Shown: piece after piece, positions 34,007 to 43,058 of the stretch
How the letters are laid out: the number at the start of each line of letters is the position of its first letter
How positions within the stretch are numbered: the stretch's first letter is position 1
Source of the DNA: Spirochaetota bacterium
Lineage (GTDB): Bacteria > Spirochaetota > UBA4802 > JAFGDQ01
DNA: 43,139 nucleotides
Assembly (NCBI GenBank): GCA_016934735.1
Contig: JAFGSG010000134.1
Location: 1-43,139 of the forward strand
Reading direction: 5' to 3'
Program-made: the position numbers and the translations under genes
Notes under the pieces: model-generated
Told to the model about the DNA's origin: nothing
The model's input: the letters and a program-made list of their open reading frames with translations, nothing else
Databases searched by the model: none

Positions 34007-35485
34007 GTGAAAAGCAATAAAAATATAGTTATAATAGGAGCAGGATTAAGCGGCTTGTCTGTTGCGCCGTTACTTGCAAAATATGGCTTTAATGTTTCGG
34101 TTTTAGAGAAGAACGGTAATTTCGGAGGTGTTGCAGGAAGATTTTCTTCCCTCAATTTTATTTTTGACACAGGGCCTACTTGGTACCTGATGCCTGAAGT
34201 CTTCGAAAAATATTTTGCCATATTCAACAAGACTTCTTCCGATTATTATAAGCTGATTGGCCTGGATCCGTCTTATAGAGTATTTTTTAAAAACAATGAC
34301 TATATAGACATAAGAAAAGATATAAATCATAATGCGGATGTATTTGAAAAACTGGAGAAGGGCGGAGGAGATAAATTAAAACAATATCTTGAAATAGCTG
34401 AATATAAATATAATACGGCATGCAATGAATTCTTATATAAAGATTATAATTCAATATTCGATTTTTTAAATAAAAAAATATTATTTGAAGGTTTAAAACT
34501 TCATTTATTATCGAATCTTGATTCTTATGCAAAGAGATATTTTAAAATTAAAAAACTGCGTCAAATACTGGAATTCAATACTGTTTTTCTGGGGTGTTCA
34601 CCGGATAAAACTCCTGCTCTGTATTCGCTGATGTCCCATGCGGACATTAAAAAAGGAGTTGCGTATCCCGAAGGCGGAATATATAAACTCCCGGAAGCTT
34701 TTTTTAAACTTGGAAAGGAACTCGGTGTCCGTTATTTGTTTAACAACGATGTTAAAAAAATAAATATTAAAAACAACAAAGCGGTTTCAGTGCAAACAGA
34801 TAAAGATGAATATGAGGCTGATTTAGTGCTTGCTGCCTGTGATTATCATCATGCAGACTCCGCATTGCTTGAAGATAAATACCGCAGCTATAGTGATAAA
34901 TACTGGGACAGAAGGGTGCTTGCTCCGACTGCTTTTATAATTTTTCTGGGATTAAAAAAGAAAATCAAATCATTAAAACATCATAACTTATTTTTAACTG
35001 AGAATTGGGAAGATCATTTTTATACAATTTTCAACAAGCCTTCCTGGCCTGATTTTCCGAGCTATTATGTAGGCTGCCCTTCAAAAACCGATCCGGGCAC
35101 AGCTCCCGGGAACTGCGAAAATCTTTTTATACTTGTTCCGGTTGCCCCCGGCCTTGATGATAACGAAGAAATCCGGGATAATTTTTCTAATGCCATAATT
35201 TCCCATCTTGAAGAATTAATCGGCGAGCCTGTGAAGAATTCCATTGCTTTTAAGAAAGTAACAGCCCACAGCGATTTTAAAAATAGCTTCAATTATTTCA
35301 GGGGAACGTCACTGGGGATCGCGCACACTCTTTTTCAGACAGCGGCCTTCAGACCCTCCCATAAAAGTAAAAAGATTTGCAATTTATATTACACGGGCAA
35401 TTATACGCATCCGGGCATAGGCATGCCAATGGCGGTTATCTCGTCGCAGATTGTATCTGAGATGATCAGAGAAAACCATGGATGA
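34007..35485 (+). CDS. Carotenoid desaturase, CrtI family (first copy)
   Basis: 492 residues, CrtI-family length. The FAD-binding motif is IIGAGLSGLSVAPLLAKYGF (8-27), followed by FEK-type ELEKN and FDTGPTWYLMP. The C-terminal FAD motif is YTGNYTHPGIGMPMAVIS near 460-477. CrtI enzymes desaturate phytoene stepwise to lycopene; related CrtD and CrtN enzymes act on other carotenoids. Two copies are present, so one is likely a phytoene desaturase and the other a further desaturase; I cannot say which. The start is GTG. crtB begins four bases after its stop, so the operon is tight. Confidence 0.85.
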   Translation: MKSNKNIVIIGAGLSGLSVAPLLAKYGFNVSVLEKNGNFGGVAGRFSSLNFIFDTGPTWYLMPEVFEKYFAIFNKTSSDYYKLIGLDPSYRVFFKNNDYIDIRKDINHNADVFEKLEKGGGDKLKQYLEIAEYKYNTACNEFLYKDYNSIFDFLNKKILFEGLKLHLLSNLDSYAKRYFKIKKLRQILEFNTVFLGCSPDKTPALYSLMSHADIKKGVAYPEGGIYKLPEAFFKLGKELGVRYLFNNDVKKINIKNNKAVSVQTDKDEYEADLVLAACDYHHADSALLEDKYRSYSDKYWDRRVLAPTAFIIFLGLKKKIKSLKHHNLFLTENWEDHFYTIFNKPSWPDFPSYYVGCPSKTDPGTAPGNCENLFILVPVAPGLDDNEEIRDNFSNAIISHLEELIGEPVKNSIAFKKVTAHSDFKNSFNYFRGTSLGIAHTLFQTAAFRPSHKSKKICNLYYTGNYTHPGIGMPMAVISSQIVSEMIRENHG

Positions 35486-35488
35486 AAA

Positions 35489-36304
35489 ATGCAGAATATA
35501 ATATATAATACGTTTAAAAAAGGCAGCACAACATATTTTAACAGCAGTATTTTTTTTCCGAAAACAGTTAAAGACGATGTTTTTGTATTATATGGTTTTG
35601 TGCGCAAAGCTGATAATTTTGTCGATTCAATTCCCCAGCAGGCGAAGGAATTCTATTTGTTTAAAGACTCTTATTATAAAGCGCTGAAAGGCGGAATTAC
35701 AAATGACGTGATTATTGATTCTTTCGCCGGGCTTATGAAGAGAAAATTTTTTGATACAGCCTGGGTTGACGCTTTTTTAAGCTCAATGGAACTGGATTTG
35801 AAAAAAAGCAAATACAAAAGCATGAATGAACTGCTTGAATACATTTATGGTTCTGCCGAGGTGATCGGTTTGATGATGTCTTCGATCATGGGGCTTGAGC
35901 CGAAATCACATATTTACGCACGTAGGTTGGGCCGTGCAATGCAGTTCATCAATTTTATACGGGATATCAATGAGGACATAAAACTTGGCAGGACTTATCT
36001 CCCTATTGCAGAGACAAAATTAAAAAGCCTTGATAAAGATTATGCTTTAAAAAATAAAGACATATTTATAGAATTTATTCGCAGTCAGATAAGGCTGTAC
36101 ATGGAATGGCAGGCCGAAGCGGAAAAGGGCTTTGCTTTTATTCCGCACAGGTTTCTTATCCCAATAAAAACAGCGTCGGACATGTATAAATGGACAGCAG
36201 GGGAAATATATAATGATCCGTTTATCGTTTACGAGAAAACAGTAAAGCCGGTAAAAAGCCGCATTATTTTCACAATACTAAAAAATTTTTTAAATAAAAT
36301 ATGA
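35489..36304 (+). CDS. crtB: Phytoene synthase
   Basis: 271 residues of the squalene/phytoene synthase family. Both Asp-rich metal sites are present: RKADNFVDS with D42 and D46, and FIRDINEDIKLGRTYLP with D159 and D163. It condenses two prenyl diphosphates to phytoene; a C30 dehydrosqualene product is possible, but the neighbouring long-chain prenyl synthase favours C40. The stop overlaps the start of the next gene by four bases (ATGA), so translation is coupled. Confidence 0.9.
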   Translation: MQNIIYNTFKKGSTTYFNSSIFFPKTVKDDVFVLYGFVRKADNFVDSIPQQAKEFYLFKDSYYKALKGGITNDVIIDSFAGLMKRKFFDTAWVDAFLSSMELDLKKSKYKSMNELLEYIYGSAEVIGLMMSSIMGLEPKSHIYARRLGRAMQFINFIRDINEDIKLGRTYLPIAETKLKSLDKDYALKNKDIFIEFIRSQIRLYMEWQAEAEKGFAFIPHRFLIPIKTASDMYKWTAGEIYNDPFIVYEKTVKPVKSRIIFTILKNFLNKI

Positions 36305-37359
36305 AAGAGATATTATATACATATTCCGAACAAATTAAGAAACAGTTTTCTTTATTCCTCGATGAAAAAGGTAAATATTTTAATAATATAAACAAATGGG
36401 GAATGGACATTACGCACCGGTTGAAGCAGTTTTCCAAAAATGGTAAAATGATAAGAGGAAGCGTAGTCCTTTTTACTCAGGAGATGTTCGGTAAAAAAGC
36501 AGACATTGAATCAATAAAAGTTGCAGTGGCGATTGAACTTTTTCATGCCGGGCTCCTTATACACGATGACATTATTGACAAAGATGACTTGCGCCGCGGA
36601 GAGATGTCGGTTCATTATCAATATACCGGAGACGCAATTGCAGAAAATATGCCTGATCCTCATCAATTCGGTATAAGCATGGGTATATGCGCCGGGGACA
36701 TCAGCTTTTTTATCGGTTTTGAGCTTTTATCAGGTTTGATAATAGATTTAACTTCCAAAGAAAAAATAATGCGGCTGTTTTTCAGCGAATTTACCGCTGT
36801 CGGGCTGGGCCAGATGCAGGATATTTATTTCGGACAATCTATGAATGAGCCCTGCGAGGATGATATATTCAGACTATATTTGTATAAGACCGCAAGATAT
36901 ACTTTTTCTCTTCCATTCATGCTCGGAGGAATGCTTGCCGGTATTTCCGATCAGGAACTTAAAAAATTAGAGAAGCTCGGAGAATATCTCGGCTTGATTT
37001 TTCAGCTGAAAGACGATGAACTTGGGCTGTTCGGAACGAAAGACGACTTCGGGAAACCAATCGGTTCAGATATCAAAGAGAACAAGAAGACGCTTTATCA
37101 TCTATATCTTTTGCAGTATGCATCAGTACCGGAACAAACGCGATTGAAATCAATATTCGGTAAATCGAATATATCCGTGGATTCAATAAATTATGTTCAT
37201 GAATTGGTTAGAAAATATAAAATCAAAGATATAATTGATAATAAAGTAAATGAATATAAAACACATGGTGAGGAAATTATCAACGGCATGTCTGTCGATA
37301 ATTTGTATAAATCAAGGCTGAATGAAATAATGGATTTTAGTCTGAACCGGACAAAATAA
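36301..37359 (+). CDS. crtE: Polyprenyl (probably geranylgeranyl) diphosphate synthase
   Basis: 352 residues, trans-isoprenyl synthase family. First Asp-rich motif HDDIID (D89, D90, D93) and KMIRGS (K49-S54) bind the substrates. The second motif is FQLKDDELGLFG near 238-249, where the canonical DDxxD is DDELG. It extends IPP and allylic diphosphates, with GGPP the likely product given crtB. Chain length is not certain from sequence. It overlaps crtB by four bases and comes third in the operon. Confidence 0.87.
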   Translation: MKEILYTYSEQIKKQFSLFLDEKGKYFNNINKWGMDITHRLKQFSKNGKMIRGSVVLFTQEMFGKKADIESIKVAVAIELFHAGLLIHDDIIDKDDLRRGEMSVHYQYTGDAIAENMPDPHQFGISMGICAGDISFFIGFELLSGLIIDLTSKEKIMRLFFSEFTAVGLGQMQDIYFGQSMNEPCEDDIFRLYLYKTARYTFSLPFMLGGMLAGISDQELKKLEKLGEYLGLIFQLKDDELGLFGTKDDFGKPIGSDIKENKKTLYHLYLLQYASVPEQTRLKSIFGKSNISVDSINYVHELVRKYKIKDIIDNKVNEYKTHGEEIINGMSVDNLYKSRLNEIMDFSLNRTK

Positions 37360-37403
37360 AAAATGTATTAAAAAGAGTTTGCATCAAATTTTAAAAAATA
37401 GTT

Positions 37404-38888
37404 ATGGTCAAAAAATGCTGTGTTATCGGAGCCGGCCTGGGCGGATTGTCTGCTGCTATCGAGATTGCGCTTCTGGGCATTGAGGTTGATCTGTTTGAGC
37501 AGAACGAGACTGCCGGAGGCAAGGCTGGCAGCATTTTTATTGACGGTTTCCGTTTCGATACAGGGCCGTCTCTGTTGACAATGCCTTTTGTGCTTGAATC
37601 TATCTTTAATGATTCAGGGAAAAATATTAATAATTATTTAACAATTAAGCCGCTTGAAAGTCACTGCGCATATTTTTTCCCCGATGGAACTGAAATTATA
37701 GCTTTCAGTGATTTACAAAAATTTGCCGCTGAAATAATAAATAATACCTCTGACAATAAAATCAATTTAATCACGTATCTGAATTATTGCAGGGATATAT
37801 ATGAACTGACAGCCGATCTTTTTTTATTCAATGATTTCCATGATTGTAACACATTCAAAAAATATTCATCATTCAGGACGCTTTTAAATATCCGCAAAAT
37901 AGATTCAATGCGCACAATGCATAAAGCAAACAGCTCTTTCTTTAAAGATCCTAAAACCATCCAGCTTTTCGACCGCTATGCAACTTATAATGGTTCCAAT
38001 CCGTATCTGGCTCCCGCAACATTAAATATAATCCCGCATGTGGAATATAATATGGGAAGCTATATAGTAGAGCAGGGCATATATGCGGTCAGCGAATCAC
38101 TGGCTAAACTTGCCGGGCAGGTCGGCGTAAATATATACACAAATAAGCGGGTTAACTCGATTCTGCATAATGACGGAAAGGTATCTGGTATTCTTGTTAA
38201 TAACGAAAAGATTAATTATGATTTTGTTGTCAGCAATGCAGATGCATCCGTGACATACGCGCAGTTGCTGAATGACATTAAAACAAAGAACGCGAAACGA
38301 TATGCTAAACTTGAACCATCATCATCTGCAATGGTTTTTTACTGGGGCATGGACTATATCAGCAGCCTTGGGATTCACAATATTATTTTTTCGGAAGATT
38401 ATCAAAAAGAGTTTCACGAAATTTTTAATAAAAGCAGCTGCCCGAATGATCCGACGGTTTACATTTATATTTCATCTAAATTTAAATCCGATGATGCTCT
38501 GCCGGGCACGGAGAACTGGTTTGTTATGATTAATGCACCATATGATAAAAATCAGGACTGGGAGCACGAGACAACTAAAAGCAGAGACAGAATTATAAAT
38601 AAGATAAACAGAACACTTAATATTTCCATTGAATCAAAGATAAGGGGCGAGCAGATATTGACTCCTCCGGATATCGAAAGAAAAACATCAAGCCATAAGG
38701 GTAGTTTGTACGGCATATCTTCGAACAGCAGAACTGCGGCATTTTTAAGGCAGAGCAACAAATCGAAGCAATATAAAGGACTGTATTTCTGCGGAGGAAG
38801 CGTTCATCCGGGCGGCGGTATTCCGCTTGTCCTTTTATCCGGAAAGCTGGCAGCGCGCGCCATAGCGAAAGATTTATCCCGAACATAA
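37404..38888 (+). CDS. Carotenoid desaturase, CrtI/CrtD family (second copy)
   Basis: 494 residues. N-terminal FAD motif VIGAGLGGLSAAIEIALLGI (6-25), then ETAGGKAGS and RFDTGPSLLTMP. The C-terminal motif YFCGGSVHPGGGIPLVLLSG lies near 464-483; it resembles HPGGGIP-type enzymes, including CrtD-like 3,4-desaturases of hydroxylated carotenoids. With CruF downstream, a CrtD-like role is attractive but unproven. It shares little obvious sequence with the first copy outside the motifs, so this is an old paralogue or a separate acquisition rather than a recent duplication. Confidence 0.84.
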   Translation: MVKKCCVIGAGLGGLSAAIEIALLGIEVDLFEQNETAGGKAGSIFIDGFRFDTGPSLLTMPFVLESIFNDSGKNINNYLTIKPLESHCAYFFPDGTEIIAFSDLQKFAAEIINNTSDNKINLITYLNYCRDIYELTADLFLFNDFHDCNTFKKYSSFRTLLNIRKIDSMRTMHKANSSFFKDPKTIQLFDRYATYNGSNPYLAPATLNIIPHVEYNMGSYIVEQGIYAVSESLAKLAGQVGVNIYTNKRVNSILHNDGKVSGILVNNEKINYDFVVSNADASVTYAQLLNDIKTKNAKRYAKLEPSSSAMVFYWGMDYISSLGIHNIIFSEDYQKEFHEIFNKSSCPNDPTVYIYISSKFKSDDALPGTENWFVMINAPYDKNQDWEHETTKSRDRIINKINRTLNISIESKIRGEQILTPPDIERKTSSHKGSLYGISSNSRTAAFLRQSNKSKQYKGLYFCGGSVHPGGGIPLVLLSGKLAARAIAKDLSRT

Positions 38889-38911
38889 AAAATAACTATA
38901 AATTAACACAG

Positions 38912-39568
38912 ATGATTAAAGCTGATCATAAGAACTGGGCTCATATTATATTTAAAATATATATTGATCGTATTTTAAAGAAAAGCTTCAGCCATTTTTT
39001 TATTGTTAATCAAGTGCCGGTTCTGCCTGCAGATAAAGCTGTGCTCATTAGCCCGAATCATATAAGCTGGTGGGACGGTTTTTTTATCGATTATTTGAAC
39101 CGGAATTTTTTTAAACGGAATGCGTTCGTAATGATGCTCGAAGAGCAATTAAAAAAAAATTTAATATTAAATAAAATCGGTGCGTATTCCATTGATCCCG
39201 GAAATATTAAAGATATTAAAGAAAGCTTATCCTATACAAAAGACCTGTTATTGAACAGACGGAACCTGGTGGTTTTTTACCCCGAAGGAATACTGAGGCC
39301 GTTTGATATAAATCCGGCTCAATTGAAAAACGGCCTGTTGAAAATAGTTAAAGATCAGCATTCATCATTCGCGGTTCTGCCTGTTGCTTTTAAGATAAGT
39401 TTCTATAATGAACGATTACCGGAAATATACGCTTATTTCGGGCCAGTAACTGATTCGGCCGGTCTTAAAAATAATTATGATGATTATAAAGGAATGTTTA
39501 TTGATAACATTAAGTCAGTGCATAATGCCTCTTTAAAACGTTCATATATAAAGGATTTATTTAAATGA
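38912..39568 (+). CDS. PlsC-type acyltransferase of the carotenoid operon
   Basis: 218 residues. The acyltransferase HX4D motif is NHISWWD (H50, D55), and the second motif is FYPEGILRPF near 124-133. There is no clear transmembrane helix; hydrophobic stretches may bind the membrane. Ordinary PlsC acylates lysophosphatidate, but its place between the desaturases and the glycosyltransferase suggests it acylates the carotenoid glycoside, as CruD does in green sulfur bacteria. It overlaps the next gene by four bases. Confidence 0.8.
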   Translation: MIKADHKNWAHIIFKIYIDRILKKSFSHFFIVNQVPVLPADKAVLISPNHISWWDGFFIDYLNRNFFKRNAFVMMLEEQLKKNLILNKIGAYSIDPGNIKDIKESLSYTKDLLLNRRNLVVFYPEGILRPFDINPAQLKNGLLKIVKDQHSSFAVLPVAFKISFYNERLPEIYAYFGPVTDSAGLKNNYDDYKGMFIDNIKSVHNASLKRSYIKDLFK

Positions 39569-40662
39569 TAGAAGCTATATTCATTGTTTACTGTGCCTTT
39601 ATCGGAGTAACAATACTTGTTGCACTTGCAAATTTTTTATCGGCTCCGCGGTTGAATAAAAAGCAGGCAAAAGATCATAGTAAAAAAATTTCAGTCTGCA
39701 TTCCGGCACGCAATGAAGAGCATAATATAACAAATATATTACATGATATTTTAAATCAGACTTACCCTGATATTGAAATATTTGTTCTTGATGATAATTC
39801 GGAAGACAGTACTTACAGGATCGTTTCTTCAATCCGTAAACTCAATAAAAGTGTTAATCTCATATCCGGAAAGCCGCTGCCGCCCGGATGGACAGGAAAG
39901 AACTGGGCATGCTGTCAGCTTTCGCAAAAAGCACAAGGGGATATACTTTTTTTTATTGATGCTGACACGCGTTTATCCTCATGGGCTGTCGAATCAGCGG
40001 CAGCCTATATGAATGAATATTCGCTCGGCATGCTGAGTGTTTTCCCTTCACAGCTGATGCTGACGCTTTCCGAAAGACTCATCGTCCCCATCATGGACTG
40101 GATACTGCTTGCGTTTCTGCCTCTCAGAATGGTTTATTTATCTCCATGGCTTTCTTTTGTCGCAGCCAACGGGCAGTTCATTGCCGTTACTAAAAAAGCA
40201 TATAAAAAAATCGGCGGCCATGAATCCGTGGCAAACATGGTTGTAGAGGATATGGAGCTTGCGCGCAATGTAAAAAAACATAGCTTACAAATGATGACCT
40301 TTGTAGGTTATAACGGCGTGAAATGCAGGATGTATAAGAGTTTTTCTGATGCTTTCACCGGATTTACAAAGAATTTTTTTCCGGGATTCAATACCAGCCC
40401 CCTGATGTTTGCCTTAATGCTTATTTTTTTAAATGTATTATTTACTCTTCCTTTTATTCTGTTATTTTTTCTAAAAGAGTTTGTGCTGATTGTTTTTTTA
40501 ATTCTTTTGCAGCGGGTATTCATATCGCGGTCAAACAAGCAAAACTTTTTATTTAATGTAATTCTGCATCCTGTACAAATGATTATTATGACCTTAATAG
40601 GACTTAATTCTATGCATAAATCTGCAAAAGGAAAACTCAAATGGAAAGGCCGGCATTTATAA
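39565..40662 (+). CDS. Carotenoid-type family 2 glycosyltransferase (CruC/CruG/CrtQ-like)
   Basis: 365 residues. One helix at the N-terminus (about 5-25) is followed by a GT-A domain: ISVCIPARNEEHNITNILHD (42-61), VLDDNSED with D76-D77, FFIDADTR with D132-D134, and VVEDMELARNVKK near 229. Two or three helices follow near the C-terminus, as in membrane-bound carotenoid glycosyltransferases. PPGWTGKNWACCQLS is characteristic of this group. It probably glycosylates the hydroxyl made by CruF. The overlap of four bases with the acyltransferase and 22 with cruF supports a shared pathway. Confidence 0.82.
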   Translation: MIEAIFIVYCAFIGVTILVALANFLSAPRLNKKQAKDHSKKISVCIPARNEEHNITNILHDILNQTYPDIEIFVLDDNSEDSTYRIVSSIRKLNKSVNLISGKPLPPGWTGKNWACCQLSQKAQGDILFFIDADTRLSSWAVESAAAYMNEYSLGMLSVFPSQLMLTLSERLIVPIMDWILLAFLPLRMVYLSPWLSFVAANGQFIAVTKKAYKKIGGHESVANMVVEDMELARNVKKHSLQMMTFVGYNGVKCRMYKSFSDAFTGFTKNFFPGFNTSPLMFALMLIFLNVLFTLPFILLFFLKEFVLIVFLILLQRVFISRSNKQNFLFNVILHPVQMIIMTLIGLNSMHKSAKGKLKWKGRHL

Positions 40663-41303
40663 AAAATTATAATCCTTACAGATTCCTTGTTATTTTTTAT
40701 ATCGTAGGATTAGCGGGTCATCTTTTTCCTCTTACAAGAAGCTTTATGCTGTCTATAACTCCATTTGCTCTTTTAATTTCGTGGATAACGATAATTATTC
40801 CATTTATTCAGAATAAAGAATGGAACACCCTGATATTTTTTATTTTATGCGGAATTGCAGGCTTCATAGCCGAAGTGATCGGCGTCAATTACGGCATCCT
40901 GTTCGGAGATTATTCCTACGGAGATGTTTTAGGATTCGGCATATTCGGAGCGCCGCTGGTTATAGGATTAAACTGGATTATCATATTAACCGGCAGCCTG
41001 TCTCTTTCCGGAATCATATTTAAAAATAAAATTATAATTATATCGGCAGCAGTTGTTTTTTCAGTTGTATTCGATTACATTCTGGAACCTGTTGCCGTAT
41101 TTTTTACATACTGGAACTGGAAGCCGGAAAATATCCCTTTAACAAATTATTTTACATGGGGCGCGCTGGTATTAATTTTTTCTGTAATTTTCGCTTGCCT
41201 TAAACTTACACTAAAAAGTAAACTGCCGGCTTTTTTATTTACTATTCAATTTATCTATTTCTTTATTTTCAGGTTATTGATTTATTTTAAAATATTAAAA
41301 TAA
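40641..41303 (+). CDS. cruF: CruF-type carotenoid 1,2-hydratase
   Basis: 220 residues with about seven membrane helices and the motifs of this family: EVIGVNYGILFGDYSYGD near 78-95, then FGAPLVIGLNWIIIL, FDYILEPVAVFFTYWNW near 144-160 and FTWGALVL. CruF adds water to the end of acyclic or one-ended carotenoids such as lycopene or gamma-carotene. It starts within the glycosyltransferase gene (22-base overlap) and ends the operon. Its end overlaps that of the convergent ispH-ubiA gene by nine bases, so no terminator separates them. Confidence 0.85.
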   Translation: MERPAFIKNYNPYRFLVIFYIVGLAGHLFPLTRSFMLSITPFALLISWITIIIPFIQNKEWNTLIFFILCGIAGFIAEVIGVNYGILFGDYSYGDVLGFGIFGAPLVIGLNWIIILTGSLSLSGIIFKNKIIIISAAVVFSVVFDYILEPVAVFFTYWNWKPENIPLTNYFTWGALVLIFSVIFACLKLTLKSKLPAFLFTIQFIYFFIFRLLIYFKILK

Positions 41304-43031
41304 ATTTATGTTAAACAAGTCGCCTATAACCGAAAAAATCGCTAGGAGAATAAAATTAAATTCGATAAGGGATTCATATTTTAATCTGAAAAGATAATAA
41401 TTAGTTTTTATCTTTTTATATAGAAAATAATAGTAGATCAGATTTATTATATACAGCAAGGATAATAAATTAACAATATACATACTGAATAAAACAGAAA
41501 GTGAATATAGTATACATAAAGAAATAATTACAGCTTTTGTTGTTTTAATCCCGAAAATTGTAGGAAATGTTTCAATGCCAAGCAGTAAATCACCCTGGTA
41601 GTCAAGAAGGTCAAATAATATATTTCTTACGAAAATTATTGAAAAAATAATTATCAGAATAGCTGTAAACTGAATGTAATCATACCGGTTTACTGTGAAT
41701 GGAATAATAAGCGCAACAAAAGTCCAGCCTATGGATGTAACAACTGATTTGATTCCAAACAATATTCTTAACAGTTTGAACGGATTATAAGAAGCTATTT
41801 TTGTCACAGAAGGAATGGCATAAATAGATCCGCACATCAAGGTGATTATGTATAAAGCCGGTGCCGGGTATGCAGTACGGAAACTGTAAAATAAATAATA
41901 AATCAACGCGATCCCCGTAATGAATATTAACAAATATTTATATTTGCTGTATAGATTATATTTAAATGGTTTACTTAATTTCATTTCATAAGGTCTTAGG
42001 AAATTATTGATGGAATACATAATAAATATAAAAGCTGCGCTCAATAAAGGCATTGTCATATTACACTCGTAAACTTTACATGGTAATATAGCCAAAGTCA
42101 TAAAAATTGTACTGAAGGCTGACAGAAGATTTGTCCTGACGAAAAAAGACAGCAGGTATTTTAAGAGATATGATATATGAGCCTTTGCCTTGAAATTTAT
42201 TTCGTATATCTTTTCGAGGACATTGTTTACGATCCACGAAGGGGTTGATGCGCCTGCGGAAACAACCGCGTATTCAACACCGGCAAAGTCATCCGGATTA
42301 AGTTCGTCTTCTGTTTCAATATGAAACGTTTTAATATTGTTATCAATCCCTATCTGCGCCAGGCGCTTTGTATTAGCTGAGTTTTTTCCGCCCACAACAA
42401 CGATCGCGTCCGCGCCGTTCTTTACAGCAGCGTACAGGTCATTCTGTCTTTCGCTCGTAGCGTTACAGATAGTATTGATGATTTCAAGTCCGGGAATCCT
42501 GTTTTTCAATATGGCTGATGCCTCATCAAAAAAATCTATATCAAGCGTAGTCTGTGATACGAGGACGTATTTATCCGCTTCCGGCAAGGACGTTATGTCC
42601 TCCGGACAGGAAATGATGAAGCATCCGGAAGAGGCGTAGCTTGATATGCCTCTTACTTCAGCATGATTTTTATCACCGAGTATGAGTACAAAATATCCCT
42701 TTGCGGAATATTTTTTTACAATAGCCTGAACATATGCTACATTTAAGCATGTGAGGTTGATCACTCTTTTAGCGCGTTTTTTTATATCCTGATATTCCTG
42801 TCGTGTGGTCCCATGTGTGCGGATCGCAGTGATTTTGTTATCAACCGGGTCGCTGTCCTTAATTATTTTAAGCCCTCTTTTTTCCAGAACCCTTACTGTC
42901 TGAGGGCTGTGAATTAGAGGCCCATTGATATAAATGTCTTCGCTGCTGTTATTGATTTCATCGACTATTTTATTGACCGCGTTTTTTACTCCAACGCAGA
43001 AACCGGAATGTTTTGCTAATTCTATTTTCAT
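41295..43031 (-). CDS. ispH: IspH-UbiA fusion: HMBPP reductase joined to a membrane prenyltransferase domain
   Basis: 578 residues in one frame. Residues 1-283 are IspH with its three iron-sulfur cysteines (C12 in GFCVGV, C95 in LTCLNV, C189 in TICNATSE) and catalytic H41, H73, H123 and E125 (KNHAEVRG). IspH makes IPP and DMAPP from HMBPP. Residues 290-578 are about eight helices of UbiA type. The second Asp motif is intact (DLLDYQGDLLLGIETFP, D474/D477/D481). The first is degenerate: INNFLRPYEMK at 341-351 has Asn, Arg and Met where Asp is expected. The acceptor is unknown. The fusion is co-located with, but transcribed against, the carotenoid operon. The ATG at 43031 has no strong ribosome site. 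Confidence 0.87.
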   Translation of the reverse strand: MKIELAKHSGFCVGVKNAVNKIVDEINNSSEDIYINGPLIHSPQTVRVLEKRGLKIIKDSDPVDNKITAIRTHGTTRQEYQDIKKRAKRVINLTCLNVAYVQAIVKKYSAKGYFVLILGDKNHAEVRGISSYASSGCFIISCPEDITSLPEADKYVLVSQTTLDIDFFDEASAILKNRIPGLEIINTICNATSERQNDLYAAVKNGADAIVVVGGKNSANTKRLAQIGIDNNIKTFHIETEDELNPDDFAGVEYAVVSAGASTPSWIVNNVLEKIYEINFKAKAHISYLLKYLLSFFVRTNLLSAFSTIFMTLAILPCKVYECNMTMPLLSAAFIFIMYSINNFLRPYEMKLSKPFKYNLYSKYKYLLIFITGIALIYYLFYSFRTAYPAPALYIITLMCGSIYAIPSVTKIASYNPFKLLRILFGIKSVVTSIGWTFVALIIPFTVNRYDYIQFTAILIIIFSIIFVRNILFDLLDYQGDLLLGIETFPTIFGIKTTKAVIISLCILYSLSVLFSMYIVNLLSLLYIINLIYYYFLYKKIKTNYYLFRLKYESLIEFNFILLAIFSVIGDLFNINLF

Positions 43032-43058
43032 TGTTGATTTTTTATTGATTTAATATAA

